Positions 63,676 through 64,000 of a stretch of DNA of 64,000 nt are shown in pieces. The position numbers and the translations under genes are program-made. The stretch's first letter is position 1, and every line of letters starts with the position of its first letter. This DNA is from Girardinichthys multiradiatus (Eukaryota; Chordata; Actinopteri; Cyprinodontiformes; Goodeidae). The notes under the pieces were generated by a model that saw nothing but the letters and a program-made list of their open reading frames with translations, made no database searches and was not told the origin of the DNA. The stretch covers positions 3,346,751 to 3,410,750 of the forward strand of contig NC_061817.1 in the NCBI RefSeq assembly GCF_021462225.1, given 5' to 3'.

Positions 63676-64000
63676 CTATGGAGAAAAAAACACATTAGCC
63701 TCAACCAGCATGTCTGAAAAGAGCATCAAGAATCACATTGAAACCAGTTTGTTAACATTTTGAAAAGAAAAAAGATATATGTGGTTCAGCAGAGAAAAAC
63801 AAAAAGGAAGCAAGTTCTACAAATTATACCATGTAATTATCCAAATACAAATTATGAATTGTAAATGTAAGGGTAATAGAATAAATCTAGGCTGCATGCC
63901 AGAGGAAATTGGAAGCATTCAAAGTCTTAATAAAGCAGAGGGTGGTCTGGGCAGGCGGCCTGAATTATCCCTTGATATTAGTTGTCAACACTTCATAACA
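63676..64000 (-). other. hoxb3a: hoxb3a intron, partial
   Basis: AT-rich intron sequence directly upstream of the hoxb3a exon 2 acceptor, whose T/C-rich tract is GTGTTTTTTTCTCCATAG on the minus strand. No exon or repeat was seen in it. Confidence 0.85.

Overview
The window is genomic DNA from a ray-finned fish, most likely a teleost. It holds the 3' (anterior) end of a HoxB cluster, transcribed on the minus strand. The order hoxb1 - hoxb2 - hoxb3 runs from low to high coordinates. hoxb1 spans 15,935-17,992 (two exons), hoxb2 spans 54,693-57,186 (two exons), and exon 2 of hoxb3 spans 62,819-63,675, with its first exon beyond the right edge. The presence of hoxb2 next to hoxb1 and hoxb3 points to the HoxBa duplicate, because no hoxb2b is known to me in teleosts. 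The teleost-type Tc1, LINE and SINE families agree with a fish source; the species cannot be named.

Layout. 1-15.9 kb: hoxb1a 3' flank with LINE relics, a hAT-like non-autonomous transposon, SINE copies and microsatellites; no protein gene was recognised. 15.9-19 kb: hoxb1a with its promoter, including a well-conserved match to the rhombomere-4 autoregulatory element. 19-54.7 kb: an unusually long hoxb1a-hoxb2a spacer (about 36.7 kb) filled with transposable elements. These include an intact Tc1 transposon (23.2-24.8 kb), a nest in which a LINE holds a Tc1 that holds another LINE (28.9-33.2 kb), a nearly intact L2-like LINE (33.2-36.5 kb), a solo LTR (40.9-41.6 kb), further LINEs (45.4-47.7 and 48.6-50.5 kb) and tRNA-derived SINEs. 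Two exon-like segments of compatible phase (20.6-21.3 kb, plus strand) are not explained. 54.7-64 kb: hoxb2a and hoxb3a with a low-repeat intergenic region containing a PBX/HOX plus PREP/MEIS pair like the hoxb2 rhombomere-4 enhancer.

How the genes work together. Hox1-3 proteins are nuclear homeodomain factors that pattern the hindbrain. By knowledge of the vertebrate families, Hoxb1 with PBX and PREP/MEIS keeps its own expression on in rhombomere 4 and switches on Hoxb2 there. Candidate sites for both steps are visible here in the expected order and strand. I saw no new enzymatic, defence or mobile system. The notable points are regulatory conservation, the transposon load inside a Hox cluster, and several structural repeats close to Hox promoters and splice sites.
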